Origin: Candidatus Margulisiibacteriota bacterium
Lineage (GTDB): Bacteria > Margulisbacteria > WOR-1 > JAHJIW01
NCBI GenBank assembly: GCA_018823125.1
Contig: JAHJIW010000013.1
Span: 1 to 64,000, forward strand
Direction of reading: 5' to 3'
Length of the DNA stretch: 64,000 nt
In this document: positions 11,713 through 20,479 of the stretch, piece by piece
Numbering within the stretch: position 1 is the stretch's first letter
Layout: each line of letters starts with the position of its first letter
The notes under the pieces: generated by a model
Seen by the model: the letters and a program-made list of their open reading frames with translations, nothing else
Told to the model about the DNA's origin: nothing
Databases searched by the model: none
Position numbers and translations under genes: made by a program

Positions 11713-12030
11713 TTTAATCTGATTAAAAAAGCAGCTGCGCTTTCCGGTATGGCAGGCAATATTGCCAACTTGATCGATCTTAGCGAGCAGCGTATCAGCA
11801 TCGCAGTCATAATAAAGTTCTTTTACTTTTTGGATATGTCCGGAAGTATCCCCTTTATGCCATAAAACTTTGCGGCTGCGGCTCCAGTACCACATTTCTT
11901 TAGAATCCAGAGTTTTTTGCAGTGATTCTTTATTCATATAAGCCAGCATTAATACGGCACCGTCTTTATAATCCTGAGCAATTACCGGAACCAGCCCTTT
12001 TTCATCAAATTTAATCTTATTAATATCCAT
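11707..12030 (-). CDS. hisI: HisI, phosphoribosyl-AMP cyclohydrolase
   Basis: 107 aa, monofunctional (no HisE pyrophosphohydrolase half). Opens the purine ring of PR-AMP, the third step of histidine synthesis, in the cytoplasm. The zinc and magnesium motifs are visible: the [18 protein letters not shown] block, the DCDADTLL motif (metal-binding Asp/Cys) and the final [10 protein letters not shown]. Begins 11 nt after the dnaE stop, so it is probably co-transcribed with dnaE. The other histidine gene in the window, hisG, is 24 kb away: the his genes are scattered, not one operon. Confidence 0.95.
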   Translation of the reverse strand: MDINKIKFDEKGLVPVIAQDYKDGAVLMLAYMNKESLQKTLDSKEMWYWSRSRKVLWHKGDTSGHIQKVKELYYDCDADTLLAKIDQVGNIACHTGKRSCFFNQIKL

Positions 12031-12041
12031 TAATTTCCTCC

Positions 12042-15000
12042 TTAAAAACTTAAAATTTCTTCGGGTGCCGCTGCCGATTCTTTTTTATATGATTTTATCT
12101 CGACCCGGACATTCCCTTCACCTAAAATTGATTCTAAGTCGGCCACCAGCTCGGGAGAGATGGCTACTTTGCAATCATCCCCGGTTTCGATAACTTTATC
12201 TTCAACCATCATGTAAACCGGATCCGAACCGGGATTAGCATCCAAAAGTTTTTTAAGCTGCCCTAACATTTTATCATCTGCCAGGCCATCCATGTCTATA
12301 AATAATGCCCGGCGGCTTTCAAATGAATCCAGCGATTCCACGGAATCAACCACAATATTAAATTCGTCGGAACGCATGTCACGGTTAACTTTTCCACGAA
12401 TAATAATTGCTTTATCCTCATCTAAAAGATTAGCATACTTTTCAAAAGCCTTGGGAAAAATCACCACTTGCGCATTGCCGGAAAGATCCTCGAGGTTAGC
12501 CACCATCATGGCTTCTTTACGGCGCGTAGTTAACCGGCGGCATTGCAGCAGCACGCCCCCCACGACCACCGCCATCCCCTCTTTCTTTTCCTGCAAATCC
12601 GCTAATCTTAAAGTAACTTGGCCCTCTAGTTTTTCTTTGACGTGCGTTAATGGATGTCCGGATATATATAAACCCAGCATTTCTTTTTCCATTTTTAGTA
12701 ATTCTTCAGGATTAAACTCTTTCACCTCTACACTGGAGCCCAGTTGATCTAAGGAGATGGCGTCAATTTCAGGCATGGCAAATAATGATCCCTGCGCTTG
12801 GTTGACGTTTTTTTGTTGTCGGCCGATTTTGTCCATCAAAGGACTCAACACCGCTAAAAGATACCCGCGACTGCGGCCAAAAGCATCCATGCCTCCGGAT
12901 TTAATTAAGCTTTCGATTACCCTTTTATTACAAACCCGCAAATCCATGCGCTTCACAAAATCAACCAGGTCTCGATATGGGCCCTTTTCTTTTTTATCAT
13001 TGATGATAAAATCCACCGCACCCTCACCCACATTTTTAATCGCTGAAATTCCAAATCTGACCCCCTGTTCGGTAACCGTAAAATTTCTAAAACTTTCATT
13101 GATTTCGGGAGGAAGAACCGGAATTTCCATACGACCGCATTCTTGAATATAGGAAACCAGCTTGTCGGTATTGCCAGAAACCGATGTTAAAAGCGCCGCC
13201 ATAAATTCTTTAGGATAATTGGCCTTAAGGTATGCAGTTTGGTAAGAAATTACCGCGTAAGTAGTTGAGTGGCTCTTATTAAATCCGTATCCGGCAAATT
13301 TTGCGCATAAATTAAAAAGATGAGTAGCCTTGTGATGGGATACGCCACGCTTTACTGCACCCGCCACAAACTCTTCTTTGAGCTTATCCATCTCTTTAGC
13401 TTTCTTTTTACCCATCGCGCGTCGTAATACATCCGCTTGTCCGAGTGAAAAGCCCGCTACTTTACTGGCGATTTGCATAACCTGTTCTTGATATAGAATA
13501 ACCCCGTAAGTTCCGGAAAGAATGGGCTGCAGTTGCGGCAGATCATAAACTACCGGCACCCGTTTATGCTTACGCTTAATAAAGTCTTCCACCATGCCGC
13601 TCTCCAGTGGTCCTGGACGGTAGAGGGCTAACAACGCAATAACTTCTTCAAAGATTTCTGGTTTTAAATCTTTAATTAGAGAACGCATGCCGCGTGATTC
13701 AAGCTGAAATACCCCTACCGTGTCACCGCGACAAAAAAGATCAAAGGTTTTTTGATCGTTAAAGGGAATCTTTTCAATATCAAGATCTAACTGATTAGTT
13801 CTTTTGATGATCTTTAATGTATAAGCAATCATAGTGAGGTTGCGCAAACCTAAAAAGTCCATTTTTAACAGGCCGATTTTTTCCAGATCGGTCATCGGAT
13901 ACTGCGTGACCACCTGATCGCCGCTGACTTTCTGCAAAGGACAATAATCGGTTAACGGATCCCGGGAAATAACTACTCCGGCGGCGTGTACCGAAGCATG
14001 CCGCACTTTTCCTTCTAAACTTTTAGCGGTATCCAAAAGTCTTTTTACGTTTGCATCCTTATCGTAGAGCTTTTTTAAATCTTTTTGTGACCCGAGTGCA
14101 AAATCAATGGTAATTCCGGGTCCGAAAGGAATCATTTTGGCAATTTTATCAACTTCGGGTAAAGGCATGCGCTGTACTCTACCAACATCGCGAATCGCGC
14201 CGCGCGCCGCCATGGTTCCAAAAGTTATAATCTGAGCCACATGATCCGCACCATATTTTTTGGTAACATAATCAATAACTTCCTGACGGCGGTCGATACA
14301 AAAATCAATATCAATATCCGGCATGGATACTCTTTCGGGATTTAAAAATCTTTCAAATAGCAGGCCAAACTTTAGGGGGTCAACGGTAGTAATATTTAAA
14401 GCATACGAAACAATCGATCCCGCCGCGGATCCTCTGCCGGGACCAACTTCAATATCCGATTTTTTAGCGAAATTTACAAAGTCTTGTACAATTAAAAAGT
14501 ATGGAGCAAAATCCATTTTTTCGATCACCGACAGCTCGTAGCGGACACGCTCGGCAACCTCAGGAGGAATTAACATTTTGTCTTTGCCGTCACGCTCCGA
14601 AAAAACACCGTACCTAGTTTGAATACCTTCCCAGACCATTTTTTCCAGATAGCTTTCGGCGGTTTCTCCTTTGGGCACCGTAAAATGCGGCAGGTGATTT
14701 TGTCCGATCCCTAGATCCACGTTACATTTTTCGGCAATCCCTACCGTATTTTTCAATGCCTCGGGAGCAAAAGAAAAAAGCGCCTGCATCTCTTCAGGAG
14801 ATTTAAGATAAAATTCTTCGCCGCCTAATTTCATGCGATTTTTTTCATCTAAAAACCGACCGGTTTGAATACAAATCATCACATCCTGTGAATAGGCATC
14901 TTCTTTGCGGACATAATGAATATCATTAGTGGCCACTAACTTAATTTTTAAATCTTTAGCCAGTTTCACCATGCCCTGATTTACAATCTTTTGCTCCGCT

Positions 15001-15548
15001 AAGCCTAAATCCTGCATTTCTAAATAAAAATCATCACCGTAAAGATCTTTATAAAAAGAGGCCACCGCCGCCGCCTCTTCAACTTTACCGGCCAGTAAAA
15101 GCTGCGGGATTTCGCCCTGCAGGCAGCCCGACAGGACCACTAAGCCTTCAGCGTATTGTGAAAGGATTTCTTTATCGACCCGGGGTCTAAAATAAAAGCC
15201 TTCGAGGTAGCCGGCCGATACTAATTTTAATAAGTTTTTATAGCCGACTTCATTTTTGGCTAAAACCGTTAAGTGGAAATATCTTTTGTCGGTTTTGGAT
15301 TCTTTTTTAAACCGGGATTCGGGTGCCACGTACAATTCACAGCCCAGGATCGGCTTAACGCCCTGCTCTTTGGCAGCGGTATAAAACTGAACCGCACCAT
15401 ACATGTTGCCGTGATCGGTAATGGCGATCGCCGGCATACCCAGCTCTTTGCACCGGGAAACGAGGTCTTTAATTTTGCAGGCCCCATCCAAAAGACTATA
15501 CTCGGTATGGATATGCAGATGAACGAAATCGTTATTTCTCCGAGGCAT
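12042..15548 (-). CDS. dnaE: DnaE, DNA polymerase III alpha subunit
   Basis: 1,168 aa, normal length for DnaE1 replicative polymerases. N-terminal PHP domain ([20 protein letters not shown]), pol3 core with the [16 protein letters not shown] motif and the catalytic triad region [12 protein letters not shown] (about residue 410), helix-hairpin-helix (about 800-850) and OB-fold toward the C-terminus. Start ATG at 15548, with AGAAGG about 9 nt upstream. Followed at 11 nt by hisI. No PolC and no separate epsilon gene nearby; proofreading by the PHP domain is possible but not proven. Confidence 0.97.
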   Translation of the reverse strand: MPRRNNDFVHLHIHTEYSLLDGACKIKDLVSRCKELGMPAIAITDHGNMYGAVQFYTAAKEQGVKPILGCELYVAPESRFKKESKTDKRYFHLTVLAKNEVGYKNLLKLVSAGYLEGFYFRPRVDKEILSQYAEGLVVLSGCLQGEIPQLLLAGKVEEAAAVASFYKDLYGDDFYLEMQDLGLAEQKIVNQGMVKLAKDLKIKLVATNDIHYVRKEDAYSQDVMICIQTGRFLDEKNRMKLGGEEFYLKSPEEMQALFSFAPEALKNTVGIAEKCNVDLGIGQNHLPHFTVPKGETAESYLEKMVWEGIQTRYGVFSERDGKDKMLIPPEVAERVRYELSVIEKMDFAPYFLIVQDFVNFAKKSDIEVGPGRGSAAGSIVSYALNITTVDPLKFGLLFERFLNPERVSMPDIDIDFCIDRRQEVIDYVTKKYGADHVAQIITFGTMAARGAIRDVGRVQRMPLPEVDKIAKMIPFGPGITIDFALGSQKDLKKLYDKDANVKRLLDTAKSLEGKVRHASVHAAGVVISRDPLTDYCPLQKVSGDQVVTQYPMTDLEKIGLLKMDFLGLRNLTMIAYTLKIIKRTNQLDLDIEKIPFNDQKTFDLFCRGDTVGVFQLESRGMRSLIKDLKPEIFEEVIALLALYRPGPLESGMVEDFIKRKHKRVPVVYDLPQLQPILSGTYGVILYQEQVMQIASKVAGFSLGQADVLRRAMGKKKAKEMDKLKEEFVAGAVKRGVSHHKATHLFNLCAKFAGYGFNKSHSTTYAVISYQTAYLKANYPKEFMAALLTSVSGNTDKLVSYIQECGRMEIPVLPPEINESFRNFTVTEQGVRFGISAIKNVGEGAVDFIINDKKEKGPYRDLVDFVKRMDLRVCNKRVIESLIKSGGMDAFGRSRGYLLAVLSPLMDKIGRQQKNVNQAQGSLFAMPEIDAISLDQLGSSVEVKEFNPEELLKMEKEMLGLYISGHPLTHVKEKLEGQVTLRLADLQEKKEGMAVVVGGVLLQCRRLTTRRKEAMMVANLEDLSGNAQVVIFPKAFEKYANLLDEDKAIIIRGKVNRDMRSDEFNIVVDSVESLDSFESRRALFIDMDGLADDKMLGQLKKLLDANPGSDPVYMMVEDKVIETGDDCKVAISPELVADLESILGEGNVRVEIKSYKKESAAAPEEILSF

Positions 15549-15667
15549 GCGAATATTTCCTTCTAAAACACATAAAACTTAGAACCAACTATAAGTTAGT
15601 CTAAGCTTTATGCTTTAAGGTGTACAGTATAAAGATTGTTAATCAGAAAAATTAATCTAAGCGTGAA

Positions 15668-15814
15668 CTAGCCGCCGATTCTAAACATTTTAGTTCCGCA
15701 TTTTCCACAAGTACCTTTTTTAGCCTTTTTACCATTTTTCATGGTAACTTCTTGTGGGTCCACCATTTTACTTTTTGCTTTACATTTTACACAGTATGCA
15801 ATTACGTCAGCCAT
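15668..15814 (-). CDS. Small zinc-ribbon protein (DUF5679-like)
   Basis: 48 aa, too short for most ORF calls but well supported. Starts MADVIAYCVKCKAKSKMVDP, then a Lys-rich segment and TCGKCGTKMFRIGG. The two CxxC knuckles (CVKC, CGKC) make a zinc ribbon resembling DUF5679 and L31/L33-type small basic proteins. A near-perfect SD (AAGGAGG) lies 6 nt before the ATG, and a TTGACA-17-TACATT promoter sits just upstream. Strong expression signals suggest a chromatin-, ribosome- or RNA-associated role, but that is inference. Confidence 0.85.
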   Translation of the reverse strand: MADVIAYCVKCKAKSKMVDPQEVTMKNGKKAKKGTCGKCGTKMFRIGG

Positions 15815-15839
15815 TAGACACCTCCTTAAAGATTAAATA

Positions 15840-15890
15840 AATGTAACTTTTTAGCTCACGCTTGTCAAGTATTAATTAGATCAGTATAAT
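15840..15890. promoter_or_regulatory. Divergent promoters sharing one -35 site
   Basis: Plus strand: TTGTCA 15862-15867, 17-nt spacer, TATAAT 15885-15890, driving the gene at 15901. Minus strand: TTGACA reading 15868 to 15863, 17-nt spacer, TACATT reading 15845 to 15840, driving the zinc-ribbon gene. The two -35 hexamers overlap by 5 bp on opposite strands. Confidence 0.7.
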
Positions 15891-15900
15891 CAGATCACTT

Positions 15901-17322
15901 ATGGCAAACCCAATCTATGACAGCGCCATCAATCGCGCCGGCCTCCAGGAACAATCGGCGGCGGCCAACGCGGCCATGATCATTACCGGTCTCGAAAGAG
16001 AGCTGAACGCCAAAAAAGTAAAAATTGTCACCAAAGAACCCAAAATCGAATTTGAGAAACTTACCCAATACATTCAAAAGCTAGTCGATTCCCCCAAAGT
16101 TGATAAAGTTAAAAGAAGGAAGCCGCGCGATGAAGATAAAGAAGGAGCATTAGAGTCTTTTGTTAAAAGCGGAGCGGCGCTGCTGCGCCGCAGAGGAAAA
16201 CGCGCCTACCCTTACCTAAAAAAAGGCAACCCGCGCCTGATTTTAAAAGCGGGAGAAATCGACGCCTTCACTTCCCTAAAAAATATTGACCCTAAACTAC
16301 TCAAGGAATACGCCGTACTGGAAGCACGTTATCATTCTAAAACTCCGCAGGAAAAAATGAATGAAATCGAAAAGCGTCTTATTGAAATTGAAGCTACGCT
16401 GGCCAAGCAGGGCCTGCGGCACCAAACCCTGGAAACCATAAAAAACAGGATTGACCAGTTGGTAGATATTGAATTAGCCGATTTAATTAAAGAACGACTG
16501 CACCAAGATTTAAGTAATCCCAGTAAATCCTTAAAAACCATAATTATGTCAAAATCAGCGCTCAAGCTTTTAGGATTTTTGTTCCATAACGAAGCCACGC
16601 ATGAAATAACCTCAATGACCATCAAAGCCGGCTCACCCATGGACCGGATATTACAAAGTATTACCTATAACTCCATCCCCGAAGAAGCCAAAAACACCAA
16701 CGCTTTGCTTAATTTTGCGCGCGAACTCAATATTGACCTTACCCCCTGGATCGCAAAATGGAATTTTGAAAAAGTAAACATCGGTGAAAACGGCAAAATC
16801 ACGATCAACACCGAAATCACCGATGCCATTCGTGAAGTAAAGTTATTATTAGACGAATACAAACTTTTAGAATCCCGCAAACTCCTCGAGCCCAGACTGA
16901 TTAGCCGCCTCTTTCTTTACTGGCGCCTGAAGGAACTGGAAGAAGACCTCAAGGACCGGCAAGTTTTAGAAAACGAAATTTTAAATGCCAGAGAACAAGC
17001 CCGCCACATCGCCTGGTTAAAAATTGTAGCGATTTTAAAAGAATATCACCTAAAAAGGGTCTTTTGCGGATCCCAAAAAGAATTTAATATGCTCAGTCAG
17101 GTCATTGAGTATCTTACTAACAAAGCCCATAAATTAGGAACCCACATTTCTGAAGAAGGCATCAACCTTTTACACACCGAGTTAGGTAAACTGGCTTACA
17201 AAACCGCAACCTATAAACTGGAACTCCTGCAATCAATGCAAAAAATTGCTCCCAGCGAAAATAACGAAAAAGATATCAAATGGTTAACCGCGGTTTTGCG
17301 CCATCTACAAGGCCATCATTAA
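15901..17322 (+). CDS. Conserved-looking helical protein of unknown function
   Basis: 473 aa; no family recognised. No signal peptide or membrane segment; mostly charged alpha-helical sequence. The region about 35-100 is Lys/Arg rich (KVKRRKPRDEDKEGA, LLRRRGKRAYPYLKKGNPR), followed by helices with coiled-coil character (about 130-200 and 330-400). Likely cytoplasmic. The ATG lies 10 nt after a perfect TATAAT and has no SD, suggesting a leader of only about 3 nt. The only plus-strand gene in a minus-strand stretch; it converges on queE with a 3-nt gap. Confidence 0.6.
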   Translation: MANPIYDSAINRAGLQEQSAAANAAMIITGLERELNAKKVKIVTKEPKIEFEKLTQYIQKLVDSPKVDKVKRRKPRDEDKEGALESFVKSGAALLRRRGKRAYPYLKKGNPRLILKAGEIDAFTSLKNIDPKLLKEYAVLEARYHSKTPQEKMNEIEKRLIEIEATLAKQGLRHQTLETIKNRIDQLVDIELADLIKERLHQDLSNPSKSLKTIIMSKSALKLLGFLFHNEATHEITSMTIKAGSPMDRILQSITYNSIPEEAKNTNALLNFARELNIDLTPWIAKWNFEKVNIGENGKITINTEITDAIREVKLLLDEYKLLESRKLLEPRLISRLFLYWRLKELEEDLKDRQVLENEILNAREQARHIAWLKIVAILKEYHLKRVFCGSQKEFNMLSQVIEYLTNKAHKLGTHISEEGINLLHTELGKLAYKTATYKLELLQSMQKIAPSENNEKDIKWLTAVLRHLQGHH

Positions 17323-17325
17323 GCC

Positions 17326-18081
17326 CTACAAAATTTTCATGAACTTATGCACCTGAGGAATAATCCGGACATTGGCTAAGCTTCTTTTAGCAATTGAGTA
17401 CATGGCTAAGGATAGGTCGGCAGGTGGCAAGTGTTTAATTGTCCCACCCGGAGTAGCCGGCTGCAGCACCAATAAAATTTCCGGATTGATCTCGGCCACT
17501 AACTTAGCCGCGGCATCAATTTCGGTGGGTTTTACTTCTTTGGTATATACCGCTTTCACAAATACTTCTTTTTGGGATGCTACGCTGAGTGCTTTGCGAC
17601 TTTCAACCGAGTAATCCGACAGGCCGGTAGCCGAAGGAATTTTAATATCAAAGGCAATAATATCCACCAGATCAATTATTTCGCTCAGGTGGTCAGGCAG
17701 GGTTCCGTTAGTTTCCAGGTAAATTGGTAAATTAACCTTTTTTATCTCTGGAAGAAATTCTTTTAAAAATTCAACCTGCAGCAGCGGCTCCCCGCCGGTA
17801 ATGGAAATACTATGATGAATTCTGCGCTTGCCCAGTTTACTGATAATAATATTTTGGAGATCTTCAGCACTGAGGGGGTTATCAATTTTTTTAAAATCGG
17901 CTTTGCCCGGAGTTTGCTCTACCCGACATTGTTTAACCAGCTCCGCATAATTAGTATCACAATAAGCGCAAGATAGATTACAGCCGGAAAAACGGATAAA
18001 CAGCTGGCGCAGGCCTAAATAAGGGCCTTCTCCCTGGATCGAATCAAAAATTTCAATTAGATGGGCTGGGGTCTTGTTCAT
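17326..18081 (-). CDS. queE: QueE, 7-carboxy-7-deazaguanine synthase (radical SAM)
   Basis: 251 aa from the ATG at 18081 (MNKTPAHLIEIFDSIQGEGP). A TTG 39 nt upstream would add a basic peptide not seen in the family. Converts 6-carboxy-tetrahydropterin to CDG in queuosine/preQ1 synthesis. Diagnostic: the DSIQGEGPYLGLRQLFIRF substrate loop, CNLSCAYCDT holding the CxxxCxxC [4Fe-4S] triad, and SITGGEPLLQ. The start overlaps the scpB 3' end by 29 nt. Last gene of trpS-scpA-scpB-queE. No queC, queD or queF in the window. Confidence 0.93.
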   Translation of the reverse strand: MNKTPAHLIEIFDSIQGEGPYLGLRQLFIRFSGCNLSCAYCDTNYAELVKQCRVEQTPGKADFKKIDNPLSAEDLQNIIISKLGKRRIHHSISITGGEPLLQVEFLKEFLPEIKKVNLPIYLETNGTLPDHLSEIIDLVDIIAFDIKIPSATGLSDYSVESRKALSVASQKEVFVKAVYTKEVKPTEIDAAAKLVAEINPEILLVLQPATPGGTIKHLPPADLSLAMYSIAKRSLANVRIIPQVHKFMKIL

Positions 18082-18700
18082 TTTCCACTTTTTCTTCGGC
18101 CGGAGCACTCTCGTCAGCAATTATTTCTTCCGGCAGAATAATTTCTTTATTTTTAATGGCCTGATCAATGGATTCGTTTTCGGGAAGCGGCGGCAGTGCC
18201 GATAAATCGGTTAATCCGAAATGTTTTAAAAATTCTTCGGAGGTGCCATAAATGATGGGTCGGCCCACGGCATCGGATCTACCCTTTTCCTCAATCATGT
18301 TCCGGCGCAATAGCGTATCAATCGAAGAATCAGAAGTTACCCCGCGGATAGCATCCACTTCGGCCCGGGTGACCGGCTGCTTATACGCAATGATCGCCAG
18401 CGTTTCAAGTGAAGGAGCGGTTAAATAAGTTTCTTTGGGCGCATCTAAAAGGCGGCTGACGTATTCGGAATTATCGGGATTGGTTACCAGCTGATACCCG
18501 TGCGCCAGCTTAATCAGATTGATGCCGCGATCAGAAAAAACGCTCACCAGCTCTTCCAAGGCTTTCAGCACTTCCTCTTCACTGACCCCGGCAAAGTTAG
18601 CTAACTCAGCAATTTTCATCGGCCGCCCCGCTACCAACAGCAGTGATTCTAAAACATTTTTTATTTTTTCGTGTTCCATCGGTATTTTTTCGTGCTCCAA
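18053..18700 (-). CDS. scpB: ScpB, segregation and condensation protein B
   Basis: 215 aa. Kleisin-associated winged-helix dimer of the SMC-ScpAB condensin. Family motifs: LESLLLVAGRPMKIAELA, then SLETLAIIAYKQPVTRAEVDAIRGV (the strongest ScpB signature), IEEKGRSDAVGRPIIYGT and FLKHFGL. The C-terminal 35 residues are acidic and variable. A TTG at 18700, 7 nt after GGGGGG, fits better than the ATG at 18679; the two starts head a duplicated (M)EHEKI codon block. 12 nt after scpA. Confidence 0.93.
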   Translation of the reverse strand: MEHEKIPMEHEKIKNVLESLLLVAGRPMKIAELANFAGVSEEEVLKALEELVSVFSDRGINLIKLAHGYQLVTNPDNSEYVSRLLDAPKETYLTAPSLETLAIIAYKQPVTRAEVDAIRGVTSDSSIDTLLRRNMIEEKGRSDAVGRPIIYGTSEEFLKHFGLTDLSALPPLPENESIDQAIKNKEIILPEEIIADESAPAEEKVENEQDPSPSN

Positions 18701-18712
18701 AACAGTTCCCCC

Positions 18713-19468
18713 CTAATTTTTAAAAATTAAAATTTCGCCAAAGGTTTCACCCTGGCGCGCACTAATCGAATTTGATTTCATCAGCTCCAGCATGGCTAAA
18801 AAGGTAACCATAATTTGCATCCTGGTTAAGCGTGGGAATAACTTAACAAACGGCAAGGGACTTTCTTTACTTAGCATTTCCATTATTTCCACTACCCGAT
18901 CTTCGACTTTAATTTCCTCGGCTTCTATTTCACGGATCCCCTCCTCCTCTTCTCCCACCGCATCCCATAGCCTTTTAAATGCAGAAACCAAATCCACCAA
19001 AGAAACGTTTATCAAAACAACTTTATTACTGCCCACTTTACCTTCTTCATAAATGCGGCCGTAACGCGCGTAAACCCTTTCAAATAAAGCCTTGCGCTCC
19101 TTTAAGGAAGCAGCCGCCTCTTTAAAGGTGCGGTATTGTGCCAGGCGATCAAGCAGGTCACCCTCAATGGACCCCAGTTCATCTGCAAACCCTTCATCTT
19201 CAACTTTAGGCAGCATCAGCTTTGACTTTTTTTCAATCAGGTGTGCACACAAAAATAAAAATTCGGAAGCACCGTCCATGTCGATTTTTTCGGCTTGTAA
19301 AATAAACTCCACAAACTTTTTGGTGATGGCAGAAATGGAAATCTGATCAACGGTAATTTCATCATTTTCAATTAGATGCAGTAAAACATCAAAGGGGCCG
19401 CGAAAAGCCTCTTGATCAACCGTAAAGTTTGAAAGCAATCCTTTTTTTTGCGGTTCAGGCGAATTCAC
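18713..19468 (-). CDS. scpA: ScpA, kleisin subunit of SMC condensin
   Basis: 251 aa. Bridges SMC heads and binds ScpB for chromosome compaction and segregation. Signatures: FRGPFDVLLHLIENDEITVDQISI at the N-terminus (SMC-neck binding), the SEFLFLCAHLIEKKSKLMLP helix, and the C-terminal winged helix (MVTFLAMLELMKSNSISARQ). Its start overlaps the trpS stop by 4 nt, so translation is probably coupled. Cytoplasmic, nucleoid-associated. Confidence 0.94.
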   Translation of the reverse strand: MNSPEPQKKGLLSNFTVDQEAFRGPFDVLLHLIENDEITVDQISISAITKKFVEFILQAEKIDMDGASEFLFLCAHLIEKKSKLMLPKVEDEGFADELGSIEGDLLDRLAQYRTFKEAAASLKERKALFERVYARYGRIYEEGKVGSNKVVLINVSLVDLVSAFKRLWDAVGEEEEGIREIEAEEIKVEDRVVEIMEMLSKESPLPFVKLFPRLTRMQIMVTFLAMLELMKSNSISARQGETFGEILIFKN

Positions 19469-20448
19469 TGTAATCCCATGGCCTCCTTAGCCTGCTTCAG
19501 CGTTTTCCGTGCAATCTGCTGAGCTTTTTTTGCTCCGGCTTCAAGAATTTTAATTACTTTTTTCTTATCTTGAACCAATTTTGCTCTTTTCATCCAAATT
19601 GGTTCCAGATAATTTTTTAACACCTCAGCCAAAATCTTTTTACATTCGACACACCCGATATCCGCCGCCGCGCAGCGTTTACAAATTTCCGGAGTTTGAT
19701 TTTTATTAAAAATTTCTTGATAAGCAAAAACCGGACAAATCTCGGGATGTCCCTGATCTGACTTTTTTACGCGGGCCGGATCGGTAACCATAGACATAAC
19801 CTTTGCTTGCAGCACTTCGGGTGAGTCTGAGATGGCAATCGTGTTACCATAACTTTTACTCATTTTTCTGCCGTCTAATCCTGGTAAAACCGGAACTTTA
19901 GTTAAAACATCTTTAGGCTGCGGGAAAACTTCTCCGTAAAAATAATTAAAACGCCGCGCAATCTCGCGGGTAAGCTCAAGGTGCGGCAGCTGATCCTGCC
20001 CCACCGGAACCATATCCGCCCGGTAAATCAAAATATCAGCCGCCTGCAAAACCGGATAACCTAAAAACCCGTAAGTGCCCAGATCCTTTTCTTTTAGTTC
20101 CTCAATTTTACTCTTATAAGTTGGGACGCGCTCCAACCAAGGCAGCGGAGTAATCATTGAAAAAAGCAAATGCAATTCAGAGTGTTCCGGAACAGCAGAT
20201 TGGATAAATAAAGTGCACTTTGCGGGATCGATCCCCACGCTTAAAAGATCGAGTGCTACATCAAAAATCATATTTTTGAAATTTTTAGTATTATCGTATC
20301 CGGTGGTCAGCGCATGCAAATCTGCAATTTCAAAAATACAATCGTATTCATCCTGCATCTTTACCCAGTTTTCAAGAGCACCGATCAGATTGCCTAAATG
20401 TAATTTTCCGGAAGGCTGAATCCCGGAAAGCACTCTTTTTTTCGGCAT
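19465..20448 (-). CDS. trpS: TrpS, tryptophanyl-tRNA synthetase
   Basis: 327 aa, the usual bacterial length. Class I synthetase: HIGH-type motif in GIQPSGKLHLGNLIGAL (residues 9-25) and KMSKS in DGRKMSKSYGN (about 195). Contains the VGQDQLPHLELTREIARRFN substrate motif. A Cys cluster near 270-290 (CKRCAAADIGCVECKK) resembles the metal-binding insert of some TrpRS. SD AAGGAAG before the ATG and a TATAAT near 20470 suggest it starts the trpS-scpA-scpB-queE operon. No T-box leader seen. Confidence 0.96.
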   Translation of the reverse strand: MPKKRVLSGIQPSGKLHLGNLIGALENWVKMQDEYDCIFEIADLHALTTGYDNTKNFKNMIFDVALDLLSVGIDPAKCTLFIQSAVPEHSELHLLFSMITPLPWLERVPTYKSKIEELKEKDLGTYGFLGYPVLQAADILIYRADMVPVGQDQLPHLELTREIARRFNYFYGEVFPQPKDVLTKVPVLPGLDGRKMSKSYGNTIAISDSPEVLQAKVMSMVTDPARVKKSDQGHPEICPVFAYQEIFNKNQTPEICKRCAAADIGCVECKKILAEVLKNYLEPIWMKRAKLVQDKKKVIKILEAGAKKAQQIARKTLKQAKEAMGLQ

Positions 20449-20479
20449 ATTACACTTCCTTAGAGATAATTATAGCATA

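Noticed and set aside
18082..18120. TTG start 39 nt upstream for QueE
   Set aside because: It adds a basic peptide absent from the family and deepens the overlap with scpB.
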